Shown: positions 33,145-47,489 of the stretch, piece after piece
Numbering within the stretch: position 1 is the first letter of the stretch
How the letters are laid out: the number at the start of each line of letters is the position of its first letter
Source of the DNA: Streptomyces sp. MUM 203J
GTDB taxonomy: Bacteria > Actinomycetota > Actinomycetes > Streptomycetales > Streptomycetaceae
Length of the DNA: 64,000 bases
Direction: 5' to 3'
Assembly (NCBI RefSeq): GCF_022414595.1
Contig: NZ_JADWYO010000029.1
Location: 1-64,000 of the forward strand
Notes under the pieces: generated by a model
What the model was told of the DNA's origin: nothing
The model's database searches: none
The model's input: only the letters and a program-made list of their open reading frames with translations
Program-made: the position numbers and the translations under genes

Positions 33145-33173
33145 AGCGTACCTATCGCACGGACTCCGGTCAA
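33145..33173 (-). promoter_or_regulatory. rpsLp: str operon promoter
   Basis: Minus-strand -35 TTGACC (33173-33168) and -10 TACGCT (33150-33145) with a 17-bp spacer, a near-consensus housekeeping promoter. Initiation near 33138 gives a leader of about 190 nt. Confidence 0.75.
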
Positions 33174-33395
33174 AACAAATGCCACGCCACGAACCGGCCG
33201 GGGAACAGCACCCCAGCCGACGGCCGCACGAGGGGAAGGCGCCCCGAGAAGCCGGGGAACCGGCCGCCCCGTCACGGCGCGATATGCCGGGACCCGGCAA
33301 CGAACCTCCGCCGAAACGGCGTTCCCGCCCCCTGCCGCCCTCATCACGCCGCCCGGACAATGAAATCACCGCTTTTCGACTTACGGGGGTACGTC

Positions 33396-33668
33396 ATGGC
33401 GCAGGAGCAGCGGCACACCTTCCGGCACCTCGCAACCGACGCCGTCGAGACCGACGTCCGGCTGGCCGTCATCGAGTACGGCGACATCCTGGCCGAATAC
33501 GCCACTGCGGCGACCGCGCCGAACGCGTCCGCGTCGGTCGTCGACGACTACGCGACGGCCGTGGACGTGCTGGCCCTGGCCCGCCGTGTTCCCGCCGAGG
33601 ACGTCCCGCCCCTCCTGGCCGTGGGCGCCCGCGCCCTGCGCAGGGTCCACCTCGGACTCTCCCGCTGA
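33396..33668 (+). CDS. Small hypothetical protein
   Basis: A 90-residue soluble protein from MAQEQRHTFRHLATDAVETD to HLGLSR. Its helical sequence (EYGDILAEYATAATAP; ATAVDVLALARRVPAED) resembles no family I can name. An upstream ATG at 33360 would add 12 residues. Neither start has a strong ribosome-binding site. It is divergent from the str operon and close to the next gene. Confidence 0.5.
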   Translation: MAQEQRHTFRHLATDAVETDVRLAVIEYGDILAEYATAATAPNASASVVDDYATAVDVLALARRVPAEDVPPLLAVGARALRRVHLGLSR

Positions 33669-33740
33669 CCGGCCTGCTCCGGGGCACGCCCGCTGGGCGC
33701 AGGCCCGCACCGCCGGGGCGAACGCCCTCCGACGAACAGG

Positions 33741-35219
33741 ATGCGGATGTCCAGGACACGGCTTGTCACCGCCGCGCTCGCCCTGCCGGTCGGGGCGGGA
33801 GCCGCCGCCCTTCCGCTCGGGGCGGTGCTGGCCTTCACCGGACAGGGCGGGCGGGGGCTCGCCACGCTGGTGGTGGGGGGTCTCGTCTGCCTCCTCGGCG
33901 GGTTCGTCCTCACGGCGCTGGTCTCCCCGGGCGGGGGCAGGCCCGCGGCTGTGGCCGGCGCCTGCCTGGGCGCGGCCTCGGCGGTCGCCTGGGGACTGCT
34001 CTGTGTGGGTGACACCGTCACCCAGGAATGGGCCGTGCCCCAGGACCGCGTCGCCGGGAGCTCCGCCCTCGGCAGCTGGCAGGACGGCGAGGTCGTCGTG
34101 CGCGTCCGCCCCGAGGAGGTCACCGCGTACCGGCTGGCCGACGGGACTCCTGCCTGGACCTGGCAGCCGCCGCGCCAGGACGTCGTCTGTGCCATGAGCC
34201 GCCGCACCGGCGCCCGCACCGGACTGCTGGGCCACGCCCCGGAGGGCGGGACCTGCGGGAGCGTCGCCGCCCTGGACCTGGCGACCGGCCACACCCGGTG
34301 GACCCAGCCGGTCACCGCCCCGGAGGGCCAGGTCCTTGAGGGCGTCCTGGAGCACCGCCTCCCCCGCCCCGGCCTCGTCACCGTCGCCGGTGACCTCGCC
34401 GTCCTGCCGCACGGCACCGGCTGGCGTGCCCACGGTCTGGCCGACGGCCGGGAACGCTGGACGGCCCCCGGTCACCCCGGCTGCCGCCCGGGCCTGGCCG
34501 ACGGCTCCGCCACCACGGTCGTCACCGTCTCCGACTGCGGCCGGGACACCGCCCCGGTCCTGCGCGCCCTCGCCGCGGCGACCGGCGCGGAACGTCTCCG
34601 GGCCCGGCTGCCCGCCACCGGCTACCCGCGGCACGCCGCCGTCCTGGCCACCGCCCCGCTCACCGTCTGGATCCACGAACAGGAGCGGCGGGGCACCCAC
34701 GCCGTCCTCGTGTACGACGCGGAGGGCGAGGTCACCACCACGATCCCGACCCTGGGCCAGGACCACGAGGTGGCGATCCTCCCCGGCGGGACGAGCCACG
34801 GGTTCCCGGCCTTCGCAGCCCGCCCGGTGCGTTCGGCGGCCGTCGTCGGTGACGTACTCGTCGCCTCGGGCGTGCGTGACGGCGACCGGCGCTGGACCTC
34901 CGGCAACAACGGGCGCCCGTACATCGACACCAGGGGCCGGCTCGTCGGGTACTCGCTCACCGACGGCCGCCACCTGTGGACCACCGAGCTGGACGACGAG
35001 GTGGAGGTGGTCACCGAGCACGACGGCCGGGTGTGGACGGCCGCGATGGACCGCCTGGCCCGGACAGCACCGCAAACGGGCGCTCTGGAGGAGGAGCTGA
35101 CGACACCCGGCGTACAGACGTACGCACCGGCCGACCTGTGGATCGCGGGCGGCGGCCGGTACGTCGTCGTGCACGAGCAGACCGGCGACAGGCGGCCCGC
35201 CGTCCAGCTGCTCCGCTAG
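33741..35219 (+). CDS. Membrane-anchored PQQ-like beta-propeller protein
   Basis: A 492-residue protein. The first 95 residues hold three or so hydrophobic segments (LVTAALALPVGAGAAALPLG, LATLVVGGLVCLLGGFVLTAL, AVAGACLGAASAVAWGLLCVG). The remainder shows repeated units with W and G (WTWQPP, WTQPV, GRERWTAPG, DRRWTSGN, HLWTTEL) like PQQ-type propellers. It is probably an outward-facing scaffold with no enzymatic motif. The ATG is weakly supported. Confidence 0.65.
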   Translation: MRMSRTRLVTAALALPVGAGAAALPLGAVLAFTGQGGRGLATLVVGGLVCLLGGFVLTALVSPGGGRPAAVAGACLGAASAVAWGLLCVGDTVTQEWAVPQDRVAGSSALGSWQDGEVVVRVRPEEVTAYRLADGTPAWTWQPPRQDVVCAMSRRTGARTGLLGHAPEGGTCGSVAALDLATGHTRWTQPVTAPEGQVLEGVLEHRLPRPGLVTVAGDLAVLPHGTGWRAHGLADGRERWTAPGHPGCRPGLADGSATTVVTVSDCGRDTAPVLRALAAATGAERLRARLPATGYPRHAAVLATAPLTVWIHEQERRGTHAVLVYDAEGEVTTTIPTLGQDHEVAILPGGTSHGFPAFAARPVRSAAVVGDVLVASGVRDGDRRWTSGNNGRPYIDTRGRLVGYSLTDGRHLWTTELDDEVEVVTEHDGRVWTAAMDRLARTAPQTGALEEELTTPGVQTYAPADLWIAGGGRYVVVHEQTGDRRPAVQLLR

Positions 35220-35233
35220 CGGATGCGGGAACG

Positions 35234-35272
35234 CCGAAGGGCGGCCACCCCCACGGGGTGGCCGCCCTTCGG
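35234..35272. terminator. Bidirectional terminator between propeller gene and rpoC
   Basis: A perfect 18-bp inverted repeat (35234-35251 with 35255-35272) with a 3-base loop, 14 bases after each of the two converging stop codons. No U tract. Confidence 0.85.
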
Positions 35273-35285
35273 TCGAACCTGCGCC

Positions 35286-39185
<3,900 letters not shown>

Positions 39186-39228
39186 TATGCGTCAATCCCT
39201 CTCAGGGTTGTGTCAATCAATGGTCTGT

Positions 39229-39283
39229 ACGGGTCGCTGGGCGGGGCCGGCCGGATGGGGGCCATCCGGCCGGCCGGACCCGT
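39229..39283 (-). promoter_or_regulatory. Two-part hairpin in the rpoB-rpoC spacer
   Basis: Outer arms ACGGGTC/GACCCGT (39229-39235 with 39277-39283) enclose a perfect 14-bp stem (39245-39258 with 39262-39275). It starts at the rpoB stop and fills the spacer to rpoC. No U tract follows. It could balance beta and beta' by attenuation or processing. Confidence 0.5.
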
Positions 39284-42200
39284 CAGACCTCTTCGACGCT
39301 GCTCGGCTCGCGCCGGGACAGGTCGATGCCGAGCTCCTCCGCGGCGCGGAAGACGTCCTCGTCGGTGTCGCGCATCTCGATGGACATGCCGTCCGAGGAC
39401 AGCACCTCCACGTTGAGGCACAGGGACTGCATCTCCTTGATGAGCACCTTGAAGGACTCCGGGATGCCGGGCTCGGGGATGTTCTCGCCCTTGACGATGG
39501 CCTCGTAGACCTTCACACGGCCGGTGACATCGTCGGACTTGATGGTCAGCAGCTCCTGGAGGGCGTAGGCGGCGCCGTACGCCTCCAGCGCCCACACCTC
39601 CATCTCACCGAAGCGCTGCCCACCGAACTGAGCCTTACCACCCAGCGGCTGCTGGGTGATCATCGAGTACGGGCCGGTCGACCGGGCGTGCAGCTTGTCG
39701 TCGACCAGGTGGTGCAGCTTGAGGATGTACATGTACCCGACGGAGATCGGGTCCGGGAACGGCTCGCCGGAGCGGCCGTCGAACAGACGCGCCTTGCCGG
39801 ACGGCAGCATCATGCGGTCGCCGTCGCGGTTCGGGATGGTGTGCTCCAGCAGACCGGCCAGCTCGTCCTCGCGGGCGCCGTCGAAGACGGGGGTCGCGAC
39901 GTTGGTGCCCGGCTCGACGCGGTCGGCGCCGATGCTCTGGAGCCGCTCGGCCCACTGCTCGGCGAGGCCGGAGACGTCCCAGCCCTGGCTGGCGAGCCAG
40001 CCGAGGTGGATCTCCAGGACCTGTCCCGGGTTCATTCGGGACGGCACACCGAGCGGGTTGAGGATGATGTCGACCGGGGTGCCGTCCTCCAGGAACGGCA
40101 TGTCCTCGATCGGCAGGATCTTGGAGATGACACCCTTGTTGCCGTGACGGCCGGCGAGCTTGTCACCGTCGGTGATCTTGCGCTTCTGCGCCACGTAGAC
40201 GCGGACCAGCTGGTTCACGCCCGGGGGAAGCTCGTCGCCCTCCTCGCGGTCGAAGACGCGCACACCGATGACCTTGCCGGTCTCGCCGTGCGGCACCTTC
40301 AGCGAGGTGTCGCGGACCTCACGGGCCTTCTCACCGAAGATCGCGCGGAGCAGGCGCTCCTCGGGGGTCAGCTCGGTCTCACCCTTCGGGGTGACCTTGC
40401 CGACGAGGATGTCACCGGCGACGACCTCGGCACCGATACGGATGATGCCGCGCTCGTCGAGGTCGGCCAGGACCTCTTCGGAGACGTTCGGGATGTCCCG
40501 GGTGATCTCCTCGGGGCCCAGCTTGGTGTCACGGGCGTCGACCTCGTGCTCCTCGATGTGGATCGAGGAGAGGACGTCGTCCTGGACGAGGCGCTGCGAC
40601 AGGATGATCGCGTCCTCGTAGTTGTAGCCCTCCCACGGCATGAAGGCCACGAGCAGGTTCTTGCCCAGCGCCATCTCGCCGTTCTCGGTGGCCGGGCCGT
40701 CCGCGAGGACCTGGCCCTCGATGACCCGGTCGCCCTCGGCGACGACGACCTTCTGGTTGACCGAGGTGCCCTGGTTGGAGCGGGCGAACTTGGCCAGCCG
40801 GTAGGTGATGTAGGTGCCGTCGTCGTTGGTGACGGTGATGTAGTCCGCGGACAGCTCCTGGACCACACCGTCCTTCTCGGCCTTGACGACGTCGCCGGCG
40901 TCGACGGCGGAGCGGTACTCCATGCCGGTGCCGACGAGCGGGGACTCGGACTTAATCAGCGGCACGGCCTGGCGCATCATGTTCGCGCCCATGAGGGCAC
41001 GGTTGGCGTCGTCGTGCTCGAGGAACGGGATCATGGCGGTCGCGACCGACACCATCTGGCGCGGCGAGACGTCCATGTAGTCGACGTCCTCGGGGCTGAG
41101 GTAGTCGACCTCGCCGCCGCGGCGGCGGACCAGCACGCGCGGCTCGGCGAACCGCAGGTTCTCGGTCAGCGGCGCGTTGGCCTGGGCGATGACGAAGCGG
41201 TCCTCCTCGTCGGCGGTCAGGTAGTCCACCTCGTCGGTGACCTGGCCGTCGACGACCTTGCGGTACGGCGTCTCGACGAAGCCGAACGCGTTGACGCGGC
41301 CGTACGAGGCGAGCGAACCGATCAGACCGATGTTCGGGCCTTCGGGGGTCTCGATCGGGCACATGCGTCCGTAGTGGGACGGGTGCACGTCTCGGACCTC
41401 GAAGCCGGCCCGCTCACGGGACAGACCACCCGGACCGAGCGCGGACAGACGACGCTTGTGCGTCAGCCCGGACAGCGGGTTGTTCTGGTCCATGAACTGG
41501 GACAGCTGGCTGGTGCCGAAGAACTCCTTGATGGAGGCGACGACCGGCCGGATGTTGATCAGGGTCTGCGGCGTGATCGCCTCGACGTCCTGAGTGGTCA
41601 TGCGCTCGCGCACGACGCGCTCCATCCGGGCCAGACCCGTGCGGACCTGGTTCTGGATGAGCTCGCCCACGTTGCGCAGACGGCGGTTGCCGAAGTGGTC
41701 GATGTCGTCGGTCTCGACGACGATCGTGGAGCCGGCGGCTCCGACCGTCTCGGTCTCCCCGGCGTGCAGCTGCACCAGGTACTTGATCGTCGCGATGATG
41801 TCGTCGACGGTCAGCACACCGGCGTCGAGCGGCTCGTCGGCGCCGAGCTTCTTGTTCAGCTTGTAGCGGCCGACCTTGGCCAGGTCGTAGCGCTTGGGGT
41901 TGAAGTAGAGGTTCTCCAGCAGCGTCTGGGCGGCCTCACGCGTGGGGGGCTCGCCCGGACGGAGCTTGCGGTAGATGTCGAGCAGCGCGTCGTCCTGGCC
42001 CTGGGTGTGGTCCTTCTCCAGGGTGGCGCGCATGGACTCGTACTCACCGAACTCCTGCAGGATCTGCTCGGTGGTCCAGCCGAGCGCCTTGAGGAGGACG
42101 GTCACGGACTGCTTGCGCTTGCGGTCGATGCGGACACCGACCATGTCGCGCTTGTCGATCTCCATCTCCAGCCAGGCACCCCGGGACGGGATGATCTTGG

Positions 42201-42768
42201 CGGAGTAGATGTCCTTGTCGGACGTCTTGTCGATCGACGAGTCGAAGTAGACACCCGGCGAGCGGACGAGCTGCGACACCACGACACGCTCGGTGCCGTT
42301 GATGACGAACGTGCCCTTGTTCGTCATGAGCGGGAAGTCGCCCATGAAGACCGTCTGGGACTTGATCTCGCCGGTCTCGTTGTTGGTGAACTCGGCCGTG
42401 ACGAAGAGCGGCGCGGCGTACGTGAAGTCGCGCTCCTTGCACTCGTCGATCGAGTTCTTGGGGGGCTCGAAGCGGTGGTCGCGGAAAGTCAGCGACATCG
42501 ACCCGGAGAAGTCCTCGATCGGCGAGATCTCCTCGAAGATCTCTTCCAGACCGGACTTGGTGGGAACGTCCTGTCCGTTCTCCAGAGCCGCCTCGACACG
42601 AGCCTTCCACGCGGCGTTGCCGAGCAGCCAGTCAAAGCTCTCGGTCTGCAGCGCGAGCAGGTTCGGAACCTCGAGGGGCTCCTTGATCTTTGCAAAGGAG
42701 ATGCGCAGCGGAGCAGTGCTTGCGCCGGTGTTCGTATTCGCGGTCGAGGCGTTGCGCGAGGCGGCCAA
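39283..42768 (-). CDS. rpoB: RNA polymerase subunit beta
   Basis: An 1161-residue subunit. The start is TTG, placed by GGAAGGA seven bases upstream and by the family length; ORF extension to 42798 was rejected. The rifampicin pocket reads [17 protein letters not shown] and [12 protein letters not shown], wild type as I know it. No rifamycin-resistance substitution is visible. Confidence 0.97.
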   Translation of the reverse strand: MAASRNASTANTNTGASTAPLRISFAKIKEPLEVPNLLALQTESFDWLLGNAAWKARVEAALENGQDVPTKSGLEEIFEEISPIEDFSGSMSLTFRDHRFEPPKNSIDECKERDFTYAAPLFVTAEFTNNETGEIKSQTVFMGDFPLMTNKGTFVINGTERVVVSQLVRSPGVYFDSSIDKTSDKDIYSAKIIPSRGAWLEMEIDKRDMVGVRIDRKRKQSVTVLLKALGWTTEQILQEFGEYESMRATLEKDHTQGQDDALLDIYRKLRPGEPPTREAAQTLLENLYFNPKRYDLAKVGRYKLNKKLGADEPLDAGVLTVDDIIATIKYLVQLHAGETETVGAAGSTIVVETDDIDHFGNRRLRNVGELIQNQVRTGLARMERVVRERMTTQDVEAITPQTLINIRPVVASIKEFFGTSQLSQFMDQNNPLSGLTHKRRLSALGPGGLSRERAGFEVRDVHPSHYGRMCPIETPEGPNIGLIGSLASYGRVNAFGFVETPYRKVVDGQVTDEVDYLTADEEDRFVIAQANAPLTENLRFAEPRVLVRRRGGEVDYLSPEDVDYMDVSPRQMVSVATAMIPFLEHDDANRALMGANMMRQAVPLIKSESPLVGTGMEYRSAVDAGDVVKAEKDGVVQELSADYITVTNDDGTYITYRLAKFARSNQGTSVNQKVVVAEGDRVIEGQVLADGPATENGEMALGKNLLVAFMPWEGYNYEDAIILSQRLVQDDVLSSIHIEEHEVDARDTKLGPEEITRDIPNVSEEVLADLDERGIIRIGAEVVAGDILVGKVTPKGETELTPEERLLRAIFGEKAREVRDTSLKVPHGETGKVIGVRVFDREEGDELPPGVNQLVRVYVAQKRKITDGDKLAGRHGNKGVISKILPIEDMPFLEDGTPVDIILNPLGVPSRMNPGQVLEIHLGWLASQGWDVSGLAEQWAERLQSIGADRVEPGTNVATPVFDGAREDELAGLLEHTIPNRDGDRMMLPSGKARLFDGRSGEPFPDPISVGYMYILKLHHLVDDKLHARSTGPYSMITQQPLGGKAQFGGQRFGEMEVWALEAYGAAYALQELLTIKSDDVTGRVKVYEAIVKGENIPEPGIPESFKVLIKEMQSLCLNVEVLSSDGMSIEMRDTDEDVFRAAEELGIDLSRREPSSVEEV

Positions 42769-42950
42769 GAGGGGGTCCTTCCGAGGGCTCGGACTCACTA
42801 CGCGCGTACCGGTTCCCAGCCGGGCCCAGCGACACGGAATGTTCCTGACGGAGCCAAAGGGCCAGGTCAGGGCACTCGGTCAACTGTGCTCTTGCGAGGG
42901 GATGCCCCTGGTGACGGGCAGGGAGCAGCTAACAGGCAGCGCAAAGGGTC

Positions 42951-42979
42951 AGTGTAGCCACTTGGCCCACTGATGTCCA
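42951..42979 (-). promoter_or_regulatory. rpoBp: Predicted rpoB promoter
   Basis: Minus-strand -35 TGGACA (42979-42974), 17-bp spacer, -10 TACACT (42956-42951). Initiation near 42944 would give a leader of about 176 nt. It lies downstream of the rplL terminator-like hairpin, so rpoBC can be expressed apart from rplJL. The rest of 42980-43216 holds no gene and no clear second promoter. Confidence 0.6.
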
Positions 42980-43216
42980 GGGCGAGTAGATCGCGACCCT
43001 CGTTGTTCTCAACTTCGCGCACCTCGCGCCGTCCAGCGCACATCGATACTGCCCGTTCGGTCAACGATCCATGCCTCGGATCCTGGATCGTGTGCCGACG
43101 CGTCCTGAGAATTGCGCGCTGCGTGCGGTTCGTCAAGGCCCCCGGCTCCCGCGGGGCGCACGGCGAAGATCACCATACTCTCCCAGAGCCCCAGTGCAAC
43201 CCGGCCGCCACACAAC

Positions 43217-43257
43217 GACGGAAGGGCGACCACCCGGATGGGTGATCGCCCTTCGTC
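43217..43257 (-). terminator. rplL terminator or attenuator
   Basis: A 15-bp stem (43221-43235 with 43240-43254) with a GGAT loop. In the minus-strand RNA the one odd pair is G-U; on the plus strand it is a C-A mismatch, so the hairpin favours the rplL transcript. It lies 46 bases after the rplL stop. Confidence 0.7.
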
Positions 43258-43303
43258 ACGCCCGCCAAGGGGCGTCAGTACGAGTCAGAGGACCCGTGAG
43301 AGG

Positions 43304-43693
43304 TCACTTGACCTCGACGGAGGCACCGGCGCCCTTGAGGGCCTCGGCGGCCTTGTCAGCGGCCTCCTTGTTGACCTTCTCCAGGACCGGCTTCGGGGTG
43401 CCGTCGACCAGGTCCTTGGCCTCCTTCAGGCCGAGGGAGGTCAGCTCGCGGACGACCTTGATGACCTGGATCTTCTTGTCGCCGGCGCCGGTGAGGACGA
43501 CGTCGAACTCGTCCTTCTCCTCGACGGCCTCGGCGGCAGCGCCACCGGCGGCACCGCCGGCGACCATGACCGGCGCGGCGGCGGCGGCGGTGACGTCGAA
43601 CTTCTCCTCGAAGGCGGAGACGAACTCGGAGAGCTCGATGAGGGTCATCTCCTCGAACTGCGCGAGCAGCTCGTCCTGGGTGAGCTTCGCCAT
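43304..43693 (-). CDS. rplL: 50S ribosomal protein L7/L12
   Basis: A 129-residue stalk protein: N-terminal dimerisation helix ([20 protein letters not shown]), alanine-rich hinge and the factor-binding domain ([20 protein letters not shown]). An upstream in-frame start (43714) was rejected on family length. Confidence 0.97.
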   Translation of the reverse strand: MAKLTQDELLAQFEEMTLIELSEFVSAFEEKFDVTAAAAAPVMVAGGAAGGAAAEAVEEKDEFDVVLTGAGDKKIQVIKVVRELTSLGLKEAKDLVDGTPKPVLEKVNKEAADKAAEALKGAGASVEVK

Positions 43694-43808
43694 GATGGCG
43701 GTCCTTCCACTCATTCGGCTGGTGCCGGGATGTACATGTGTGGCGGGCGTACGTTTGGCCCGCTGCGACCGTCGCCTAGGTCAGGCGGCGATCAATGTGC
43801 GAGCCGAA

Positions 43809-44336
43809 TTACTCGGCACCGCCCTGCTCGGCCTGCTTGGCGCGAAGAGCGTCCACGGTGCGGACGAGCTTCGACGGGAGCGCCTGGAAGACGGAAGCAG
43901 CCTGGGACTGCTTCCCCTTGAAGGCACCCGCCAGCTTGCTGAGCAGAACCTCGCGGGACTCGAGGTCCGCAAGCTTCTTGATCTCGTCGGCGGACAGCAC
44001 CTTGCCTTCAAGGACACCGCCCTTGATGACGAGTGCGGGGTTGTCCTTGGCGAAGTCACGAAGACCCTTCGCCGCCTCGACCGGGTCACCGGTCACGAAG
44101 GCGACAGCCGTGGAGCCCGCGAGGTGCTCGTCCAGCTCGATCCCGGCCTCCTTGGCCGCGATCTTGGTCAGCGTGTTCTTCACCACGGCGTACTGAGCGT
44201 TCTCGCCGAGAGAACGGCGCAGGTTCTTGAGCTGCGCCACGCTCAGTCCGGTGTAAGAGGTCACCACAGCTGCGTTGGAGTCACGGAGCTTCTGCGTGAT
44301 CTCCTCAACAGCTGCGACCTTGTCGGACGTCGCCAT
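43809..44336 (-). CDS. rplJ: 50S ribosomal protein L10
   Basis: A 175-residue stalk base that carries L7/L12 dimers and in E. coli represses its own mRNA. It starts [20 protein letters not shown]. The upstream extension of the frame covers the leader and was rejected. It is 115 bases ahead of rplL. Confidence 0.96.
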   Translation of the reverse strand: MATSDKVAAVEEITQKLRDSNAAVVTSYTGLSVAQLKNLRRSLGENAQYAVVKNTLTKIAAKEAGIELDEHLAGSTAVAFVTGDPVEAAKGLRDFAKDNPALVIKGGVLEGKVLSADEIKKLADLESREVLLSKLAGAFKGKQSQAASVFQALPSKLVRTVDALRAKQAEQGGAE

Positions 44337-44564
44337 GAGCCTCGGCCTCCTTCCGGGTGATTCGGACCGCGGGGGATCGCATGAAGGAGGGACTGGGCAA
44401 AACGAAACGCCCCGGCGCAGGCGCACAGGGCGTGACTCGACCAGAACGCGAAAACGTCCCAGGAGAAACTTCCATGAACACCTGCGCGGGCCGTCCGCAG
44501 CTAGCGGATCCTTCGGCGGCCACGCCCGAAACGGGCACAGCAGCGACCAGCGGTCTTTGGCTTC
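44337..44564 (-). promoter_or_regulatory. rplJ leader, candidate L10-binding RNA
   Basis: The minus-strand leader runs about 228 nt from the predicted start to the rplJ ATG, with a good ribosome-binding site, GAAGGAGG. Near its 5' end it has GCCAAAGACCGCTGGT, which resembles the L10 leader seen in other bacteria. No protein-coding gene lies here. The exact fold was not computed. Confidence 0.4.
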
Positions 44565-44570
44565 CGTGGA

Positions 44571-44600
44571 AGCGTACGGGACGGGTCGCGCATCAGGCAA
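44571..44600 (-). promoter_or_regulatory. rplJp: Predicted rplJ promoter
   Basis: Minus-strand -35 TTGCCT (44600-44595) and -10 TACGCT (44576-44571) with an 18-bp spacer, downstream of the rplKA terminator. Confidence 0.55.
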
Positions 44601-44680
44601 ATCGATCCCGGACCGGCCCAGGGGCCGCACAGCACCCGCGGCGCCCCGGTGGCACCCGGCGGCCTCACCGGACAACGAGA

Positions 44681-44718
44681 ACCGGCTCCCACGCCTCCTC
44701 AGAGGCGTGGGAGCCGGT
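44681..44718 (-). terminator. rplKA terminator
   Basis: A perfect 17-bp stem (44681-44697 with 44702-44718) with a CTCA loop, 24 bases after the rplA stop. On the minus strand TCTCGTTG follows, only weakly U-rich. Confidence 0.85.
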
Positions 44719-44742
44719 GTCCGACCAGACGGAGCCTCAGGC

Positions 44743-45465
44743 TCAGACCGCGGCCGGGTCCTCCTCGACGAGGAGGTTACGGGTGCGGTTCGAGTCCAGC
44801 GGGATGCCGGGGCCCATGGTGGTGGTCAGGGTCGCCTTCTTGATGTAGCGGCCCTTCGCGGCGGACGGCTTCAGACGGAGGATCTCCTCCAGGGCCGCGC
44901 CGTAGTTCTCCACCAGCTTGGCCTCGTCGAAGGAGACCTTGCCGATGATGAAGTGCAGGTTCGCGTGCTTGTCGACACGGAACTCGATCTTGCCGCCCTT
45001 GATGTCCGTGACGGCCTTGGCGACGTCCATGGTGACGGTGCCGGTCTTCGGGTTCGGCATCAGACCACGCGGGCCGAGGACACGGCCGAGGCGGCCGACC
45101 TTGCCCATGAGGTCCGGGGTGGCGACGACGGCGTCGAAGTCCAGACGGCCCTTCGAGACCTCGTCGATCAGCTCGTCGGAGCCGACGATGTCGGCGCCGG
45201 CGGCCTCCGCGGCCGCAGCACGGTCACCGGTCGCGAAGACCAGGACCCGGGCGGTCTTGCCGGTGCCGTGCGGAAGGTTCACGGTGCCGCGGACCATCTG
45301 GTCGGCCTTGCGCGGGTCGACACCCAGGCGGAAGGCGACCTCGACGGTGCCGTCGAACTTGCTGCTGGCGGTCTCCTTGGCGAGCCGGACGGCCTCGAGG
45401 GGAGCGTAGTTGCGCTCCCGGTCGATCTTGGCGTCCGCGGCCCGCAGAGCCTTGCTGCGCTTCAC
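44743..45465 (-). CDS. rplA: 50S ribosomal protein L1
   Basis: A 240-residue stalk protein controlling E-site tRNA release and, in E. coli, repressing rplKA. It starts with GTG as [17 protein letters not shown], four bases after AGGAGA. The [18 protein letters not shown] signature is intact. Confidence 0.96.
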   Translation of the reverse strand: MKRSKALRAADAKIDRERNYAPLEAVRLAKETASSKFDGTVEVAFRLGVDPRKADQMVRGTVNLPHGTGKTARVLVFATGDRAAAAEAAGADIVGSDELIDEVSKGRLDFDAVVATPDLMGKVGRLGRVLGPRGLMPNPKTGTVTMDVAKAVTDIKGGKIEFRVDKHANLHFIIGKVSFDEAKLVENYGAALEEILRLKPSAAKGRYIKKATLTTTMGPGIPLDSNRTRNLLVEEDPAAV

Positions 45466-45573
45466 TGCTTCTCCTGTGCTTTCAGGTATGGAGTCGTGGT
45501 CCGGACCAGCGCCTGGTCCTGCCACTGAGCTGTGCTCGATCTGCGGCTACCGCCGCGTGACTCAGGGAGCTGG

Positions 45574-46008
45574 TCAGCCCTCGACGGTGATGCCCATGGA
45601 ACGAGCGGTACCGAGGATGATCTGCTCCGCGGCCTCGACGTCGTTCGCGTTCAGGTCGGGCATCTTGGTCGTGGCGATCTCGCGGACCTGAGCCGGCGTG
45701 ATCTTGCCGACCTTGGTCTTGTGCGGCTCGCTGGAGCCCTTCTGCACACCGGCGGCCTTGAGGATCATCTTGGCGGCCGGCGGGGTCTTCGTGATGAAGG
45801 TGAAGGAACGGTCCTCGTAGACCGTGATCTCCACCGGGACGACCCAGCCACGCTGCGACTCGGTCGCGGCGTTGTAGGCCTTGCAGAACTCCATGATGTT
45901 GACGCCGTGCTGACCCAGCGCCGGGCCGACAGGCGGGGCCGGGTTGGCGGCGCCGGCCTGGATCTGGAGCTTGATCAGCCCCGTGACCTTCTTCTTCTTG
46001 GGAGGCAT
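45574..46008 (-). CDS. rplK: 50S ribosomal protein L11
   Basis: A 144-residue protein of the GTPase-associated centre, needed for stringent response by RelA and a target of thiopeptides. It starts [19 protein letters not shown]. The proline-rich [20 protein letters not shown] is normal. It is 108 bases ahead of rplA. Confidence 0.97.
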   Translation of the reverse strand: MPPKKKKVTGLIKLQIQAGAANPAPPVGPALGQHGVNIMEFCKAYNAATESQRGWVVPVEITVYEDRSFTFITKTPPAAKMILKAAGVQKGSSEPHKTKVGKITPAQVREIATTKMPDLNANDVEAAEQIILGTARSMGITVEG

Positions 46009-46078
46009 TGCTCTCTCCGGGTCCTAGTGAGAGTTTTCCGCTTCCACCCGCATCATCCGGATGGAGGCATACCGCACA

Positions 46079-46106
46079 ACGATAACGGGTATCGGTGTAC
46101 GTCCAA
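46079..46106 (-). promoter_or_regulatory. Possible rplK promoter
   Basis: Minus-strand -35-like TTGGAC (46106-46101), 16-bp spacer, -10 TATCGT (46084-46079), just downstream of the nusG terminator. Predicted leader about 64 nt. The -35 is poor. Confidence 0.35.
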
Positions 46107-46114
46107 AAACCGAG

Positions 46115-46150
46115 CAGGTCAGAGGCGGGATAACCCCAGCCTCTGACCTG
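46115..46150 (-). terminator. secE-nusG terminator
   Basis: A perfect 12-bp stem (46115-46126 with 46139-46150) with an inner GGG/CCC extension. In the minus-strand RNA a run of five U follows five bases after the stem, the best U tract in this window. It lies 37 bases after the nusG stop. Confidence 0.8.
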
Positions 46151-46187
46151 TCCGGAAGTACGCGGGCGAGCGCGCCGTCTACCAGCT

Positions 46188-47024
46188 TCAGTTCTTCTGA
46201 ATCTGGTCGAAGCTCAGCTCGACCGGGGTCTCGCGGCCGAAGATCTCGACAAGGCCCTTGACCTTCTTCGAGTCGGCGTTGATCTCGTTGATGGTGGCCT
46301 GCAGGGTGGCGAACGGACCGTCGGTGACGGTGACCGAGTCGCCCACCTCGAAGTCCAGGACCTGGACCTCGACCTTGCGGGCGGGCGCCGGCTTGCCCTC
46401 GGCCTCTGCGGCCTCGCGGGCGGCCTTCTCCTCCGCCTCCGGGGCGAGCATCTTGACGATCTCGTCCAGGGTCAGCGGGTAGGGGTCGTAGGCGTTGCCG
46501 ACGAAGCCGGTGACACCGGGGGTGTTGCGCACGACGCCCCAGGACTCGTTCGTCAGGTCCATGCGGACCAGCACGTAGCCGGGCAGCTTGTTCTGCTTGA
46601 CGTTCTTGCGCTCGCCGCCCTTGATCTGGACGATCTCTTCCTCGGGCACCTCGGCCTGGTAGATGAAGTCCTCGACGTTCAGCGAGACGGCACGCTGCTC
46701 CAGGTTCGCCTTCACGCGCTTCTCGTAGCCCGCGTAGGTGTGGATGACGTACCACTCGCCCGGCAGGGTGCGCAGCTCCTCGCGGAGCGCGGCGACGGGG
46801 TCGACGGGAGCCTCGGGCTCGGCCTCGGCGGCCTCCTCCTCGGCTTCCTCCTCCCCTGCACCCTCCACGACGGCCTCGACGCCCTCGGCGTCCTCGACGT
46901 GAAGCGCGGCTTCCTCGGCCGTCTCGTCGACAGCGGCGTCCGCAGCTTCCGCCTGGTCCTCGTCGGCCGCCTTGACGATGTCGAGCTCGTCCTTGGCGGA
47001 CTCGTTCAGGTTCGGGTCAGACAC
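46188..47024 (-). CDS. nusG: Transcription antitermination factor NusG
   Basis: A 278-residue elongation factor. It has an acidic Glu/Ala-rich N-terminal tail of about 90 residues, typical of actinobacteria, then the NGN domain ([20 protein letters not shown]) and a C-terminal KOW domain ([18 protein letters not shown]). GTG start chosen for VSDPNLNES, the Streptomyces pattern; an ATG 39 bases upstream is the alternative. Confidence 0.94.
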   Translation of the reverse strand: MSDPNLNESAKDELDIVKAADEDQAEAADAAVDETAEEAALHVEDAEGVEAVVEGAGEEEAEEEAAEAEPEAPVDPVAALREELRTLPGEWYVIHTYAGYEKRVKANLEQRAVSLNVEDFIYQAEVPEEEIVQIKGGERKNVKQNKLPGYVLVRMDLTNESWGVVRNTPGVTGFVGNAYDPYPLTLDEIVKMLAPEAEEKAAREAAEAEGKPAPARKVEVQVLDFEVGDSVTVTDGPFATLQATINEINADSKKVKGLVEIFGRETPVELSFDQIQKN

Positions 47025-47099
47025 GGTGGCTGCTTCTTCCTGGATACAGATGGGGTGGAACATGCGAAAAGGGGCGCCGGTGGGCGCCCTCCGCGGGAA

Positions 47100-47387
47100 T
47101 CAGCCGAAGACGTACTTGACTGCTTCCGTGAAGCCGAAGTCGATCACGGTGACCATACTGATCATGATGACCACGAAGATGATCACGACAGTCGTGTACG
47201 TGGTGAGCTGATGGCGAGTCGGCCAGACGACCTTGCGCAGCTCGGCGACGATCTGGCGGTAGAAGAGCGCGAGACGGCCCAGCGGGCCCTTCTTGGCGCG
47301 CTTGCCGCCCTTGCGGGTCTTCTTCTTCGACTCGGGTGCTTCGTCCTCAGCATCAGGCATGTCGATGGAGCCTACGGCGTCCGTCAC
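47100..47387 (-). CDS. secE: Protein translocase subunit SecE
   Basis: A 95-residue subunit of the Sec translocon with one C-terminal membrane helix (VVIIFVVIMISMVTVIDFGF) after the conserved FYRQIVAELRKVVWPTRHQL. A GTG start was chosen; the longer open frame runs through the tRNA gene and is not real. It is in the normal place before nusG. Confidence 0.93.
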   Translation of the reverse strand: MTDAVGSIDMPDAEDEAPESKKKTRKGGKRAKKGPLGRLALFYRQIVAELRKVVWPTRHQLTTYTTVVIIFVVIMISMVTVIDFGFTEAVKYVFG

Positions 47388-47489
47388 GTCTCTCACCTGA
47401 TTCCGGGTCGGCCGTGCCGCGCCCGGGTGGAGCCGCACGGCGGTGCAAAGAAGTACATACCTGCGCACACATCCTGGCGGTGTGTGTAG

